Of a stretch of 64,000 bases of DNA, positions 46,263 to 58,270 are shown piece after piece (position 1 is the stretch's first letter; each line of letters begins with the position of its first letter). Under the pieces are notes generated by a model. It was not told the DNA's origin and made no database searches. It saw only the letters and a program-made list of their open reading frames with translations. Source of the stretch: Trochalopteron elliotii (taxonomy: Eukaryota > Chordata > Aves > Passeriformes > Leiothrichidae); the NCBI GenBank assembly GCA_024734555.1, contig JANPWX010000342.1:62001-126000 (forward strand). Reading direction: 5' to 3'. Made by a program: the position numbers and the translations under genes.

Positions 46263-49200
46263 CCTGACCTGACCCGAGTAGGACTGTTTTCTATAAACAT
46301 TGCAGAAGCCTTAAATTGTCTTCTTTTAGTGACAAAATAACAAAATTCAGTCGCTTTCACCACAGGTTTGAAGGCTTAATTTTAGTTTTCTTTACGAAAC
46401 AAAAGATATTTTGCATAAATAACTACCCAAGTCACAGAGGTCCCATAAACATTTGGGCTTTTTTTTTTCTTCCACGAATTTTGGCCTGTATGTATTTCCT
46501 TGTGTTATGACATAAAACTGCTTTTCCTAAACATTAGAAGCCCTTTTCGCCCTCCTATTTTTACAGCCCTATGTTCTAAAGCAGTAAATTCCAGCTTGGT
46601 TGAACACTTAATGTGGTGTTGGCAGCAGGAGCCAGGGGTTTTTTTAAGCCCTTGTGACACTTAAAACCAGCAAAGCCCTTAAGTGTGACAGAAGAAATCA
46701 AGCCTGAAAAGCTGATTTTTGCTCCATCTTGTACATGACGCTTTCTACCTTGAAAACAAGCTGTGAAATATTAAATTTAAACACAGAAGGTTTCTTTCCA
46801 GTCATCCTTTGCTCAGCAATAGCAGCGGTGTTAGCACAGAGGTTGCCATGATGAGAGGAAGTAGCTGGTTTAAAAATGACCCCAAAATTTGGGGACTTGT
46901 GAGTTGGTTTCCTCTGAGAGAGCTTTTCTTGCTCCCTCTGAGGCAGATTTAATCCCATCCATGATTAATCCCAGCAGGAAATATCCCATTGCAGGCACCT
47001 GGGCAGCCAGCATGTCCCAGACATGATGGCGAGGGATAACAGGGAGAAGGAGAGTTTTTGGCAATATTCTTTGGTTCCAAAATTGAAATTCCAAATTCCA
47101 AATCACTTTTTTTGTGTGAAATTAACAATATAGTAATATTAAATTAAATTATATTAACTCATTCCTCCCTGGGCAGTGCCTCCAGTGTGTCCCTTGGGTT
47201 GTAGAGTCCATCCCATCTCCATCCCAAGGAATCAGGAGAGTTCTTTTAAAAATAAACCCCACTTTTGTCCCACCCTGTTAAAATTCTGTGTTTTCCTACA
47301 ATCCCAGTCTGGGCAAGGACTCAGCAAGATTTTGAAGTTACCTGAGATTTTCAGTTTTAAATTTTTATTTATTTTCCTCACCACTTCAGGCAAACGGATT
47401 TTGTTGCCAGACCCCACGTATTTCTTTCTCTTTTTTTTTTTTTTTAAAATATAAAGTAGTAACCATATTTTATTGTTTCTTTATAGACAGTAATAAAACA
47501 CAGCCCCTGGAATGGATGAGGAGGAATACAAAAACAATTGCAAAAAAAAAGCACAATATAAATGTAAATCAGGCACGTTTTTACTTTTCAGAGCTGTGCT
47601 GGGCTTTTCATCAGCTGGTCCATTGTGGTAATCCTTTCCAAATTGTTTAATTTTCTTTTCTAAATCCATGGATTTGTTGCTCTGCATCCTTATCCTCCAC
47701 AAAGTTTCTTTAATGGAGATCCCACTAATGCCAACCAATATCCTGGAGATTTCTGGATGTCTTGGTGGAGCAGACATTTATCTGGAGTGGGGAGAAGATG
47801 GTTTAAAGAGAAAAGAAAAGCTGAACCATTTCATCCCACTCTCCACAGTAAATAATCAGTCAAAAAAACCCCTAAATATGTAATGGGGAATAAGAAAAAG
47901 TTGGGAAAAAATCCAGTTCTTTCTATCATTTATTATTTGAACAAGTTCAGTAGAAAATACTCCTGAAACCTTTACTTGTTTAATGTTTTTGTGGAGTTTT
48001 TTAATTTCTTCCTGAAATGTCTTTATAAAAAAGTTATAAAGCTCATCTGCAGAAATCAGGAAAAGTGAAAATAGTTTAGTTTTCCATTAGAAATGTCTGT
48101 GGTCAGACCCTTCAGTGAAATCCTCTTCTGAAGAAGGTGAAAAAAAATCAGCTTCTATAAAATCCTTTCAGGAGAACGAGGAGGAATGAAAGGAGTGACA
48201 AAGTCCATTTCATGTTTCATACCCAACTTTTTAATGCATTTTTCATTCTCAAGTCCCTTTCAGGTGAATATTTCTGCTTCCTTAAGTCAATCCTGACCCT
48301 TCTTTTGTGTCCATAGAAGACTTTAATTAAAGCTGACCAGGGAAAAGACCATTATTGAAGACAGAAGCAGCCAGTGAGGGTTATCTGGAACCAAACCTTT
48401 TGTTCCCTGAACAAAACTGATGGAAATAGGAAGGGCAGCACCCCTTTGGATGAGGGTTGACCCATGACTTGTCTTATTAGAATTATTACATTTAATATAA
48501 GCTCTATTGATGTTAAAACATGACTCGGGCTTGGAAGATTTCTTTTTCCTGGTCTATCTCTGCAGTCCCTGCTCTTAAAATTCTGCCATTACAACAGAAT
48601 CAGCCTCAAGTAAGTCATTAAGAGAGAGGAATGTTTGCATTTAAAGATCTTTTTTTGTAATGTAACGTGGTTCACCCCTTCAGCCATGGACAGGGTCATT
48701 TGTGCTCCCTCAATTCTGTTTTCTTGCTGTGTTTGAAATAACAAGCAATTTAAAAAAAAAAAAGCCAAATTTAAAAAGTACAGTTGGGAAAAGTTGGGGA
48801 AGATTCTTACCACTCAGGAGTGATAAGGAATGCATGTTCTGGCTGAAGGTTGGCATCATTCCAAAGACAAAATTGTGAGCTTAAAACTGATGTTGAAATG
48901 GAGCTGGAGCTTGGAGCGCTTCCAGACGCTGGAATTTGAGACACCAACAATTTTTGGAGGCAGGGAAATGGAGCTACAGGTGGGATGTGCTGAGATGGAA
49001 TAAAGGAGATGAGTGAGGAGTTGAGCACGAAAATGAAATACAACTGAAAGCTCTCAGATCTGTGGGAAGTGTGAGTTGTGTTCCCTCCAGGGAGGAGGGT
49101 TGGGGCTGGGGTGAGTGTGGCCAGCAGAGGGGAGGTTTGGGGCAGCCTGGATTGCAGGGATCCACCTGTAAAAAGTCTTTTTTTTTTATTCCAGTGAAAA

Positions 49201-50569
49201 TCCCATTTTGGAGCTGAATGCAGAAATATGTAACTAGAAAATGTAGCTTAATCATTGCTAGGAAAACCCCTTGGAGGAGTTTTGTCTCAATTCAATATTC
49301 ACACCTCCAAGAGGGTCGAAAGCAATTTTTTCAGGACAATGTTGTTGTTATAGTCATGGAACAAATACAGGAGATAACAGGCAGCAGTTATCAGAAAGGT
49401 CAGGAACAAATTAAATAAAAGATTGGAGCTGTCAGGATTTTAGATTGTTGTGTGGAAGAGACAAGGGATGTAAAATATATTGACTGGGGACATTATTTAA
49501 TGCTGGTGCCTGTGATTTCCATGCTAATGGTGATATTTGTGCTTAGGAGGAGTGATTTTTTTTCTAAATAAATCCACTTTTAAACATCTTTCTTACCTGT
49601 ATTTTAGTATGTATGACATCCCTGTTCTCTCTTTCCTTGGAAAAATTTGTTTCAGTCAGTGTTAATTGTCTAAATATAATGAAATCCTTTACAAGGCCCT
49701 TTCCAACCTACCAGGTTCTGTAAAAACACAGAAGAGAAATGGATGAGTGGCCATGGTTAAACTGTTTTAATGGAGGAGGTAAAAGTGTTCTTAATTCTAG
49801 TTATAAAAATTAAAAAGGGGAAAAAGGAGCAATCAAAGACAGCATTTCTGGTGTTTGATTTTTCATTTTTTTAAATAAAAATCCCCACAAACACCCACCA
49901 AACCAGTCAATAGAGGCCCAGTTACCATCATGCACCAAACCTTTTCCAACCAAACCACAGAAATTCCCAACTTCTGAGCATTCCTGGGAAATTCTTTAGA
50001 CTTGATCACTGCAACATCTCAGCAGAAAAATGGATTTGCCCCAGGGCAGAAAAGACGAAGGGTGCTTGAAACAAATCTCCTGGAAGAATGGTACTTTTCC
50101 TTTTGCTCTGTGATTTTTTTTTAGAACTTAACATAAAATGTTCTCCACTAAAGGGATGTCTTGACTGCAGCAGTCAGTGACTGAATCATTGAATTATTTC
50201 TTAAGGTGCTTGGAGCTTCCCCACCTGGAAACTGTCAGTCAGAAGCCATTAAAATATGTGCACTCCATCTTCTCAATCCCAGTTTGATAATTTAAAATAA
50301 AACTAAACCTCACTGTCCTATTTTCAGCGTATCATTTACTTTTCCATTTATCTTCCTCACTTGCTTTTTTAAACTTTTATTCTTCTTTTTTTTGACAGTT
50401 AGGCTGCAATAAAGTACCAGGAATTTGATTTTATTTGATGGAGACCTGCTGAAGGGATGGTGCTTTCTAATAGTCAGCAAGCATAAATCAAGACTCATGG
50501 GTGATGGACCAAAACTTGGTTTAAGCTTAGTTTCTACATTCTTTATTTAATAGAGTGAGGGGAAAGATA
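46263..50569. other. Unique DNA, no gene seen
   Basis: About 4.3 kb with only short homopolymers (for example T-rich near 47430-47446). A possible 30-bp CR1 end (AAGGCCCTTTCCAACCTACC near 49694) is too short to call. Open frames at 46698-47106 and 48807-49255 show no domain. Confidence 0.4.
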
Positions 50570-50796
50570 ACGAGTTTGGGAAGGAATTGTTCCCTGTGAG
50601 GCTCGGGAAGCCCTGGAATAGAATTTCCAGAGAAGCTGTGGCTGCCCCTGGATCCCTGGCAGTGCCCAAGGCCAGGCTGGACTGGGACTGGAGCAGCCTG
50701 GGGCAGTGGAAGGTGTCCCTGCCCATGGCAGGGGTGGAATGGGATGGGATTTAAGGTCCTTTCCAACCCAAATCATTCCAGGATTCCATGAATTAA
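50570..50796 (+). mobile_element. CR1 LINE 3' fragment (plus)
   Basis: Runs from GGGAAGGAATTGTTCCCTGT through GAGAAGCTGTGGCTGCCCC, CCCAAGGCCAGGCTGGACT and GTCCCTGCCCATGGCAGG to CTTTCCAACCCAAATCATTC and a CAGGATTCCATGAATT tail. The 150-residue minus-strand frame is CR1 antisense plus the minisatellite. Confidence 0.95.
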
Positions 50797-50901
50797 GGAT
50801 CACATACATTAGGTGGCAAAGCCAGCAGTGTTCTCTTTGGGAGGATTGACAAGATTTGCCCCTGGACAGAACCTCCTGTGGTGGGGATTGAGGAAATCTG
50901 G

Positions 50902-50966
50902 ATCTCCACTGGGATCTCCACTGGGATCTCCACTGGGATCTCCACTGGGATATCTGTTGGGATGCC
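50902..50966 (+). repeat. 12-bp minisatellite, left part (GGGATCTCCACT)n
   Basis: Four exact or near-exact units of GGGATCTCCACT are followed by decayed units (GGGATATCTGTT, GGGATGCC). The array stops at the border of LTR copy 5 and resumes on its other side. Confidence 0.95.
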
Positions 50967-51271
50967 TGACAATATTTTACACCACCATGACACAAACTCT
51001 GACTTCAGAAGGCTGAAAATGACTCCTTTATTTTTGGGATGTGTCTCCCTTTTATACTATTCTACACAGACCAATTGGATTGGTGACACAAAGGCAAACT
51101 TCTTCACTCACATTGGTCAGACCAGAGGGACATCAAGAAGAAGTCCCTCCTGGGGAAAGAAAATGTAAACATAGGTACAGTTTATGAAAACACTTCTCTT
51201 GTTTACAGAAAATTCCCTGGGAAAGGAATTTCAGAAAACCAAAACATCTCAGCCATGAAACCAGGGCTACA
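50967..51271 (-). mobile_element. Solo LTR, copy 5 (minus), inserted in a minisatellite
   Basis: The plus strand starts TGACAATATTTTACACC and ends CCAGGGCTACA, 305 bp. GGATGCC lies before it and GGACGCC after it, a 7-bp match with one C/T difference that may be a decayed target duplication. The TATA and CCAAT elements are recognisable in reverse. The 96-residue frame reading in from the minisatellite is not a gene. Confidence 0.92.
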
Positions 51272-51278
51272 GGACGCC

Positions 51279-51316
51279 CTTTGGGATCTCCACTGGGATC
51301 TCCATTGGGATATCTC
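51279..51316 (+). repeat. 12-bp minisatellite, right part
   Basis: TTTGGGATCTCCACTGGGAT and CTCCATTGGGATATCTC continue the array found left of the LTR. They show that the LTR landed within an existing repeat. Confidence 0.93.
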
Positions 51317-53998
51317 TTTTCTCCATGTTCAATCAAAGACATTTTTTGCAAGAAATGGCTGAATATGTGGATACACACAATTACGTGAAGGAAAACAAAA
51401 TCACATCATCAGAAATTATCAGGAATCTGTGCAAGAGGGGTTTGGCTTCTTTGAGGTGCCAAGTAACTCGTTGAGTGCAATTCTTGCACTAATTTTTGGT
51501 AGATACCCATTGTAGCCATATCCCTTGTGCTTCCCTGGTGTTCCTCTTGTCTGTCTCTGGTTCTGTCTGCACTTCAAAGGGGCAGAGAGCACATGAAGGA
51601 TTATTCCAAAAGAGCATTTCCACTCTTCAATGTATTACAAGAAGCAGCTTTAATAACAGTGTGGATGGCAGAGGCTGCTCTGGAGCCTTTATAAACACAA
51701 GGGGATGATGGAATGGAATATTTTGTATACAAAGCTGAAATATCATTCCCACCCAAAGTACAGCACTTACACCAGGAGTGCTCTCTAATCCACTTTAAAT
51801 TGAACAGGAATTCTTCAGGGAAAGCACCATCTCTTTTCATCAGTGTGTTGTCTCTTTTAGAACAGTCATTGATCCTATAAAAGCCCCACTTTTCTGGCTC
51901 AGCCCGTCCCCAGACATGGGGTTGGGTTTGCTGTGCATGGCTATTTGCTGGCAATGGGTTTTAGGTTTTCTTATGGGGTTGATTCAGTAAAACTTGCACC
52001 TTGGGGTTCATGATGTGGCAGGGGAAGGGCTTCAGCCTTGTGAACCAAACACATCAAAAATGTTATTCTTTAGGCTTAACTTTATGGTCAGAAGTAGATG
52101 TTAAAGAACATTCCTGCATTTGTTAATTAATTTGTTAATTTGTACATCACCCTTGGATGGATTGCCTCATGTTGTGAGCACTTTGCCTTTCCCTGGTTGC
52201 ACAGAACTTGTGACAGGGCTCAGAGAGGTCACCACTTCTGTAATGAAGTTTTAGATTCTCTGTGAGATTTGTGGGGTTAGGATTGACATGATGCACTAGA
52301 AAAGGCACATCCAGCTGGGAGAGATGGAAAGGAACATGCAGGCACAGCGTGGCAAGTCCTGGGTAATTACCACTGATTTTTACTTCATTTTTAGATTAAA
52401 AAAGTTGCTGTTAGCACAAAGTCTCCTCTGCTTAGAGCTTGTTTTATTTCCACCAGATTTGCTCCCAGCATGGAAGCTCTCCGTGGAGCCAACCTCATCT
52501 TCTGGCAGGGCTGTGGAATTGGATTCAGGTTTCAGATGCTCAGGTTTCAAACCCCAATGGATGCTCAGGAGCCAGAGCAGTGACTCTGAGCAGTCAGGGC
52601 AGACACAGCTCTGGGGGGTGAAGGGCTTTGCACTGAACCACTGCAGCAAAGACAAAAGCTGCTCTTCTCCATCAATTTTCACCAGGCTTTGGATGTTGTA
52701 GGATTGTCAGGCTTTGACTGATGTTGCCTCCAGTCCCCCAAGGGCTTTGGTGAGGAACAAAATGTTTTGGAGAGAGAGAGGGAAAGCTGGAGCAGCAGCA
52801 AGTGCTCCTTCCTTCCAAAAGAAAATAAATCCAGGGCTCATCCAGCCCATCCATCACTTCTGTCCCCTCAGTGTCTGGGGTGGAAAACTTCCAAGTTCTC
52901 CACTCAGGACTTCCCTGGTGAGACAGAAGGAGGTGGGAATGCAGTTTAATTGAGATGGAGGCTCCCCATCCCTCCTGAGGGACTCTGCAGGAGCAAAATC
53001 CTTCTTTTCCTCCTTCATGTCAGCATTCAGGGAGTGTGTTCATGCTGTGTGCTAGAGAATGTGGAGTTCTCCCTGCTGATAAAACTGCCCCAAATCACCC
53101 CAAAATAAAGTAGGTTATTTAAAATTAAATCATGCTTTATTTGGCTTCTCTGCCAAAATAGAGGAAATACATGAAAAATTACCAGCAACACTGGATTTTC
53201 AATTAGGAATTCATTTTCCTTGGTGTTTGTTTTTTGTTGTTGTTGTTGTTATACTCAGCAGAAGATTTGGAGAGGGAATATGACATTTTAGGGATAAATG
53301 TGATGCTGTCCCAAACTGAGGCCTGTGGAAGTGACATGAATTTCTCACAGAATTTTAAATTATTTCTGGTCAGATCGGAAGTGGAAAATATTTGGGTTAT
53401 GTTTTGCAGTTGCCAGATTAGACAGTACTTCTGTGTGGGAATAAAATTACTATTTTAGAGTCAGAGCCAACCAAAACTGGAGCCAGAGGGGGCAAGAGCA
53501 GAGAGTGATTTTGTTACACTGGGCTAGTTTCCTCTGGGATTTTTTTCCTTAAATATCTCCCTGGTGAGCCCCAGCCACCCTGCCCACATCCCTGTCCCCA
53601 CAAAGCTGCTGTCAGCTCCTCTGCAGGTTTGTCCCCCATTTTTATCCTACAATATATTTACCCAGCTCCCTGCATTCCTGTAGATGTAGTATTTTCTTCT
53701 ATTAAAAGGAATGTCTTGGTTCTGTATGTGGATACTCCCAATTCCTGTGACAAATGGGAGGTTGGAATAATTCATTAGAAAGGTTTTGCAAGAGTGGTTG
53801 CCCAATGCCAACTTTTCCTTTAAAAATTCTCTATAATTTTGGGGTTTTTTTCCTTAAAAAGGCTCAGGAAGGCAATTAACTTTTTAATCTATTTATTATT
53901 GTCTCACCTTGGGATGGGAACTCCAAGAGCCTTGATGAATGGGTTCAAAAGTTTGTCCAGCTTTAAAACTGCTTTTATAAATCTCTGTTTTCTGCTGT
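51317..53998. other. Unique DNA, no gene seen
   Basis: About 2.7 kb. A splice-bounded open segment at 52395-52528 was considered and not accepted, because two frames are open. A short TTG run lies at about 53236-53250. Confidence 0.4.
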
Positions 53999-54172
53999 TC
54001 TGAGGCCCTGGCACAGATTACCAGAGAATCCCTGGCAGTGTCCAAGGCCAGGTTGGACACTGGGGCTTGGAGCAGCCTGGGACAGTGGAAGGTGTCCCTG
54101 CCCATGGCAGGGAGGTGGCACTGGATGATTTTTAAGGTCCCTTCCAACCCAAGTCACTCCATGATTCTCCAT
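53999..54172 (+). mobile_element. CR1 LINE 3' fragment (plus)
   Basis: Starts GAGGCCCTGGCACAGATTAC. It passes GTCCAAGGCCAGGTTGGACA and GTCCCTGCCCATGGCAGGG and ends CCCTTCCAACCCAAGTCACT, then CCATGATTCTCC. Confidence 0.95.
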
Positions 54173-55349
54173 TGCTTTGGGCTGATACGCAGATATTTAT
54201 AAAATTTAACATTCAGGAGTTAATTCATTGTTTTAGTCACATTTTTGGCTTTCAACAGCTCTGAAATTAATTAGATTTTTTCCCCCTTTCTTTCCCCCTA
54301 TTTGCTTTGTTATTCTGGATCTGCTGTGTGAAATGACAGAGCTGTGTGGTCAGGTTGGCAGCCAGGCTTTGCCCTGGGAGCAGCCACTTCTCCATGACAA
54401 CAGAGAATTCTTGTTTCTCGTAGCTATTTAAAGAAATATTTCTTGAAACCCTCCTAGCCTGATGTTAATAAGCACAGTTTTCAGGGAATTAGCAGGACAA
54501 GAAATTCCTCATTAATTGCAGCCTGACAGATTTGGCTCTCCCTCTTTTTTTTCCTCTGTGCTGTGGGATGAGCACTGGGAGGCAAACTGGGAATTTTCCC
54601 CCGCCCCTCCTTGCACCAGGGTTGCACACAGAGAGTGATTTTTCATTTTTGAGCCAAACAACAGCAATGACATCTCAGCAACAGCAGCAGTTGCAGTGAC
54701 CTCCAGCCCGCCGGTCACGGGCCATCAGTCCCTGAGCACCTGTCACACCCCAGCACTGGCCAGAAAAATGTCACAATGTCACCACATTCCCTCTTCTGTT
54801 CGCCTCTCCTCTTGTTTTATGTCCCCATCAGCCAAGCCCGAGGCGCTGAAATGCCAGCAAACCCTTTGGAAGTGGAGCAGGGATGTTTGGGAATGGAATG
54901 CTCATTCCCTTTAAGTGCTCCCACCCAGCCCTGAGGAAATAATCACTTTACAGAAGCCAATAAAGGATGGATTAAGCTCCAGCTTTGAAGAACTCGTCTC
55001 AAAAGGGCCCCCAAAACCACTGTCTAAAAGCAATATTAGCAGCATCAGGAGCTGAAAAAATTCCACCAACAGATCTAGGTCAGTGCATTATAGGGAGAAA
55101 CAATAGAGCTGATGTCAGGAATATTACCCAAAATCTGCCTCTGGTAGTCTGGGAGGATTTAAATTATCAACTGTGCTTTCGTTTGAAGAGTTTGGGGCAT
55201 GGCTGTGTCAATTTGCATCCTCGTGTTTGGGATTTGGCTCACCAGGGGAGGTTCTGCTCCAGGGTTTTGTTTTAAAGGTTTCCAATCTCTACTGTGGTAG
55301 AGATTTCCCTGTGTGGTTTATTATCCACGTGTGTGAGAATGAAATCCTG
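54173..55349. other. Unique DNA, no gene seen
   Basis: Single-copy looking sequence. A few CpGs occur near 54700-54850. No repeat or supported exon. Confidence 0.4.
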
Positions 55350-55545
55350 TAGGTGCAGCCAGGGGAGGGCCAGATTGGATATTTGGGAAAATGCCTCCAT
55401 GGAAAGGAAAGCTGAGCACTGGCACAGGGCACTGGTGGAGTCACCAGCCCTGGGGGATTCTCAGAGCCATGAGGATGTGGCACTTGGGGACATTCGGGTT
55501 GGACTCGATGGCCTGAGAGCTCTTTTCCAACCTTAATGGAAAAGG
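55350..55545 (+). mobile_element. CR1 LINE 3' fragment (plus), continuous with a hexamer array
   Basis: Reads GAGGGCCAGATTGGATATTT, CATTCGGGTTGGACTCGATG and CTTTTCCAACCTTAATGG. The 3' terminus grades into TTAATGGAGATGG, where the hexamer array begins. Confidence 0.88.
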
Positions 55546-56040
55546 TTAATGGAGATGGAGATGGAGATAGATGGAGATGGAGATGGAGATGGAGATGGAG
55601 ATGGAGATGGAGATGGAGATAGATGGAGATGGAGATGGAGATAGATGGAGATGGAGAGAGATGGAGATGGAGATGGAGATGGAGATAGATGGAGATGGAG
55701 ATGGAGATAGATGGAGATGGAGATGGAGATGGAGATGGAGATAGATGGAGATGGAGATGGAGATGGAGATGGAGATGGAGATGGAGATGGAGATGGAGAT
55801 GGAGATGGAGATGGAGATGGAGATAGATGGAGATGGAGATGGAGATGGAGATAGATGGAGATGGAGATAGATGGAGATGGAGATAGATGGAGATGGAGAT
55901 AGATGGAGATGGAGATAGATGGAGATAGATGGAGATGGAGATGGAGATGGAGATAGATGGAGATGGAGATGGAGATGGAGATGGAGATGGAAATGGAAAT
56001 GGAAATGGAAATGGAAATGGAAATGGAAATGGAAATGGAA
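55546..56040 (+). repeat. (GGAGAT)n hexamer array with GATA interruptions, ending in (GGAAAT)n
   Basis: About 490 bp of GGAGAT units with irregularly placed GATAGATGGA variants. The last ~50 bp (55989-56040) switches to about nine GGAAAT units. The purine-rich strand is the plus strand throughout. The 254-residue minus-strand frame and the 72-residue plus-strand frame (alternating dipeptides) are repeat translation and not proteins. Confidence 0.98.
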
Positions 56041-58062
56041 GTGTCCTAACCATGCTTACTGTGTAAATTCCCAGATTCCTTTGGAATGGTCCTCTCTGGG
56101 GTTGTGCTGTTTAGGGAGGCACAGCACCACGCTGTGACCTCACTGGTGACATCCAGGGACAGCCTCCTGCAGGGTTTGTCACATTTTAAATCAGTGGTAA
56201 TTCCCCAGCAGAAAATCCCTCCCTGGACAGGGAGAATGAGCAGAGAGGAGGATGGGCAAGTTTCTACAACCACTACTGCAGCCTGCTCAAAACACCTGCA
56301 AAAACAAGGCCTGTAGTTCTTTAAAGTTGTGCTTGGGGATTTTTTTTTTTTTTTGCAAAAAAAAAGTGATTTTTTGCTTCTTTTTATTTAAAGGGAAGAG
56401 CTGTGGGAGGTGCTGAACGCTGTGAGTGCATTATTATTTGCACTGATATTAAATGTATATCAGAGACTAAAAGCTCATTGGTGTGTACAACAACATCCAT
56501 CAACATCAGCCTGAAGATTTGAAGTGAAGACACAAAATTATGGGTTTGATGTCTGGAGGTTTTATCAAGTCACTCCCAAGCCTCCTGTGCTTCAGAGGAA
56601 TATAAATAATATTATTTATGTTAATCTGCATTACAGCACTGAGGCCTGGGAAGGAACCTGGTCACAAAGTTTTAATCCTGAGCTAATGTTTTGTGTTGTA
56701 TAAAAGTAAGGTTTTGCATTGTTTTAGCACTCCAGTTGAAAGCACAATTTTAATAATAAGATAATGGAGAAAAACAAAGATGACTGGAGTGTCTGTGACA
56801 AAATTATAAAAACATTCTTTTCTTCTGTGAACGCTGATGGATACCAGGAAACCACCTCTCTAGCAGCTGGGTAATTTGATTTTGTGTACCATTACAAAAG
56901 ATAATTAAGCATCTGAGAGGAGGAAAAAAAAGGAACAAAACAACAACAAAAAAGAAAAGAAAATTACGCCAGAATAAAATGAGTTGTGTAGCTACAGGAA
57001 AGCTATTTTTAAAAAAAAATCAATTATTCCCTGAAACATGAGAAGCTTCATTTCAGAAATTGCAACAAAAGGAACTGCTGGTAACCACCCCAATACATCT
57101 CCATTTCTCAAAATAGTACAAGCACTTGCAGAGAGAAGCCAAGTCATTCATTATAGAGTACCCCCAGGAGAGAGATTTTCTCCAAGTGAACTTCACATTC
57201 CTCTCTTGTCGAGAAAAGCAACCCTGAAATAAAGACAAGTGCTTAGAAAGAAAACTCGAGTGGCCTTAAAAGTTTATACATTTATGGGCAGTATAGGGAT
57301 TTTCTGGGTCAGATGGTTCATTTACGTAGTTAGAAGTTTTCAAATCCTTGGATTTAGACAAAAATTCTCTCTGTAGGAATGACTGGACTGTAATGCATCA
57401 TTATTTTAAATAATTGACCTTAATAATTAACTTATTAAAGTGTTCAGGTGTTAAAGAATGAAGAGGAAGAGGTTACATCAGGTTTGATTCACCTCTAGAG
57501 ACTGTTGCTTCTGCAAAAATGACAGTATTTTATGCAAAAGTCTGGATATATTTTCCTGGAAAAGCAGCCAATACATACAGTAGTATTTTCACAATAAAAT
57601 AGATTTTCCACAAGAGAAATTACAGTTTTGCAAAATTGGCGAGTTAGACACAGAAAAGAGCCCTCTCAAAACTGATTATTTTTTTTAATCCTGCCATTAG
57701 TTTTTGATAATAAGACAATAAATTACTCTGTTCTGCTAATTTATAATTTGGCTTCGAAAGATATTTCACTTTGGTGAAGGATTAGCAGAGCTGTTGTGCA
57801 GCACTCAGCCAGGTAAAGAGACTTTGCTTTTAATTGTTTTCAAAGAGATTTGATGTTTGCCATCCCTGCAGAGCTTTCCCTGGGAATGGCCATGTCAGGG
57901 AGCTGGAAATGGGCCCTTTGCAGGAGAGATTAACTTTGCTCCTTTGCTTGGCAGATCAGCTCAATGTACAAGAGAGCTTTGATCAGTTCAGGCACAATTC
58001 AGAGCCTCTAATCAGTTCATTTTGAAGCACTTCTTCAACACAGAACAAGGAAATAATCTCAA
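56041..58062. other. Unique AT-rich DNA with one notable open frame
   Basis: No mobile element recognised. It contains a T14 run near 56340 and A-rich purine tracts near 56920-56970. The open frame at 57038-57232 is listed separately. Confidence 0.4.
57038..57232 (+). CDS. Unassigned open frame, possible exon
   Basis: An ATG-started frame of 64 codons whose interior has protein-like composition: GNHPNTSPFLKIVQALAERS, then QVIHYRVPPGERFSPSELH, ending LLSRKATLK. A modest acceptor (AAGCTTCATTTCAG) ends near 57055, so it could also be a terminal exon entered there. There is no Kozak context, no domain and no neighbouring exon of matching phase. A chance frame is the most likely alternative. Confidence 0.15.
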   Translation: MRSFISEIATKGTAGNHPNTSPFLKIVQALAERSQVIHYRVPPGERFSPSELHIPLLSRKATLK

Positions 58063-58270
58063 TTTCTGCACTGCTCTTCCCTGTATTTTCCTCATGTACG
58101 GAAAGCTCTGGCTGGAGGGAAACTTTGCTGCTTCACCTGAATTATTGTATCCCTCAGCAGAAATCAGGGAGTATTACTCATTCCAGGCATTGAAGGGTCT
58201 ATTTGGAATTATTTTGCAGCATTTTCTGCACTGCTCTTCCCTATATTTTCCTCGTGTACTCTGGCTGCCC
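58063..58270 (+). repeat. Local duplication: TTTCTGCACTGCTCTTCCCT at 58063 and 58223
   Basis: A 37-bp segment (58063-58099) recurs at 58223-58259 with two differences. The similarity continues into CTCTGGCTG after a short gap. Between the copies lies a 75-bp segment (58146-58220) that is itself repeated at 60783-60857, so the region is a small mosaic of duplicated pieces. Confidence 0.93.
58146..58220 (+). repeat. 75-bp dispersed duplicate, copy 1
   Basis: TGTATCCCTCAGCAGAAATC through TATTTGGAATTATTTTGCAGC matches 60783-60857 with only two or three differences. The right edge lies two bases before the second copy of the 37-bp duplication. Confidence 0.95.

Noticed and set aside
49690..49722. 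Possible CR1 terminus (AAGGCCCTTTCCAACCTACC)
   Set aside because: Only about 30 bp, too short to separate from chance.
52395..52528. 134-nt segment with a strong acceptor and a CAG/GTTTCAG donor
   Set aside because: Two frames are open and neither looks clearly protein-like; no phase-matched neighbour was found.
55289..56053. 254-residue minus-strand open frame, the longest in the window
   Set aside because: It is a translation of the GGAGAT hexamer array into alternating dipeptides with a short CR1 tail.
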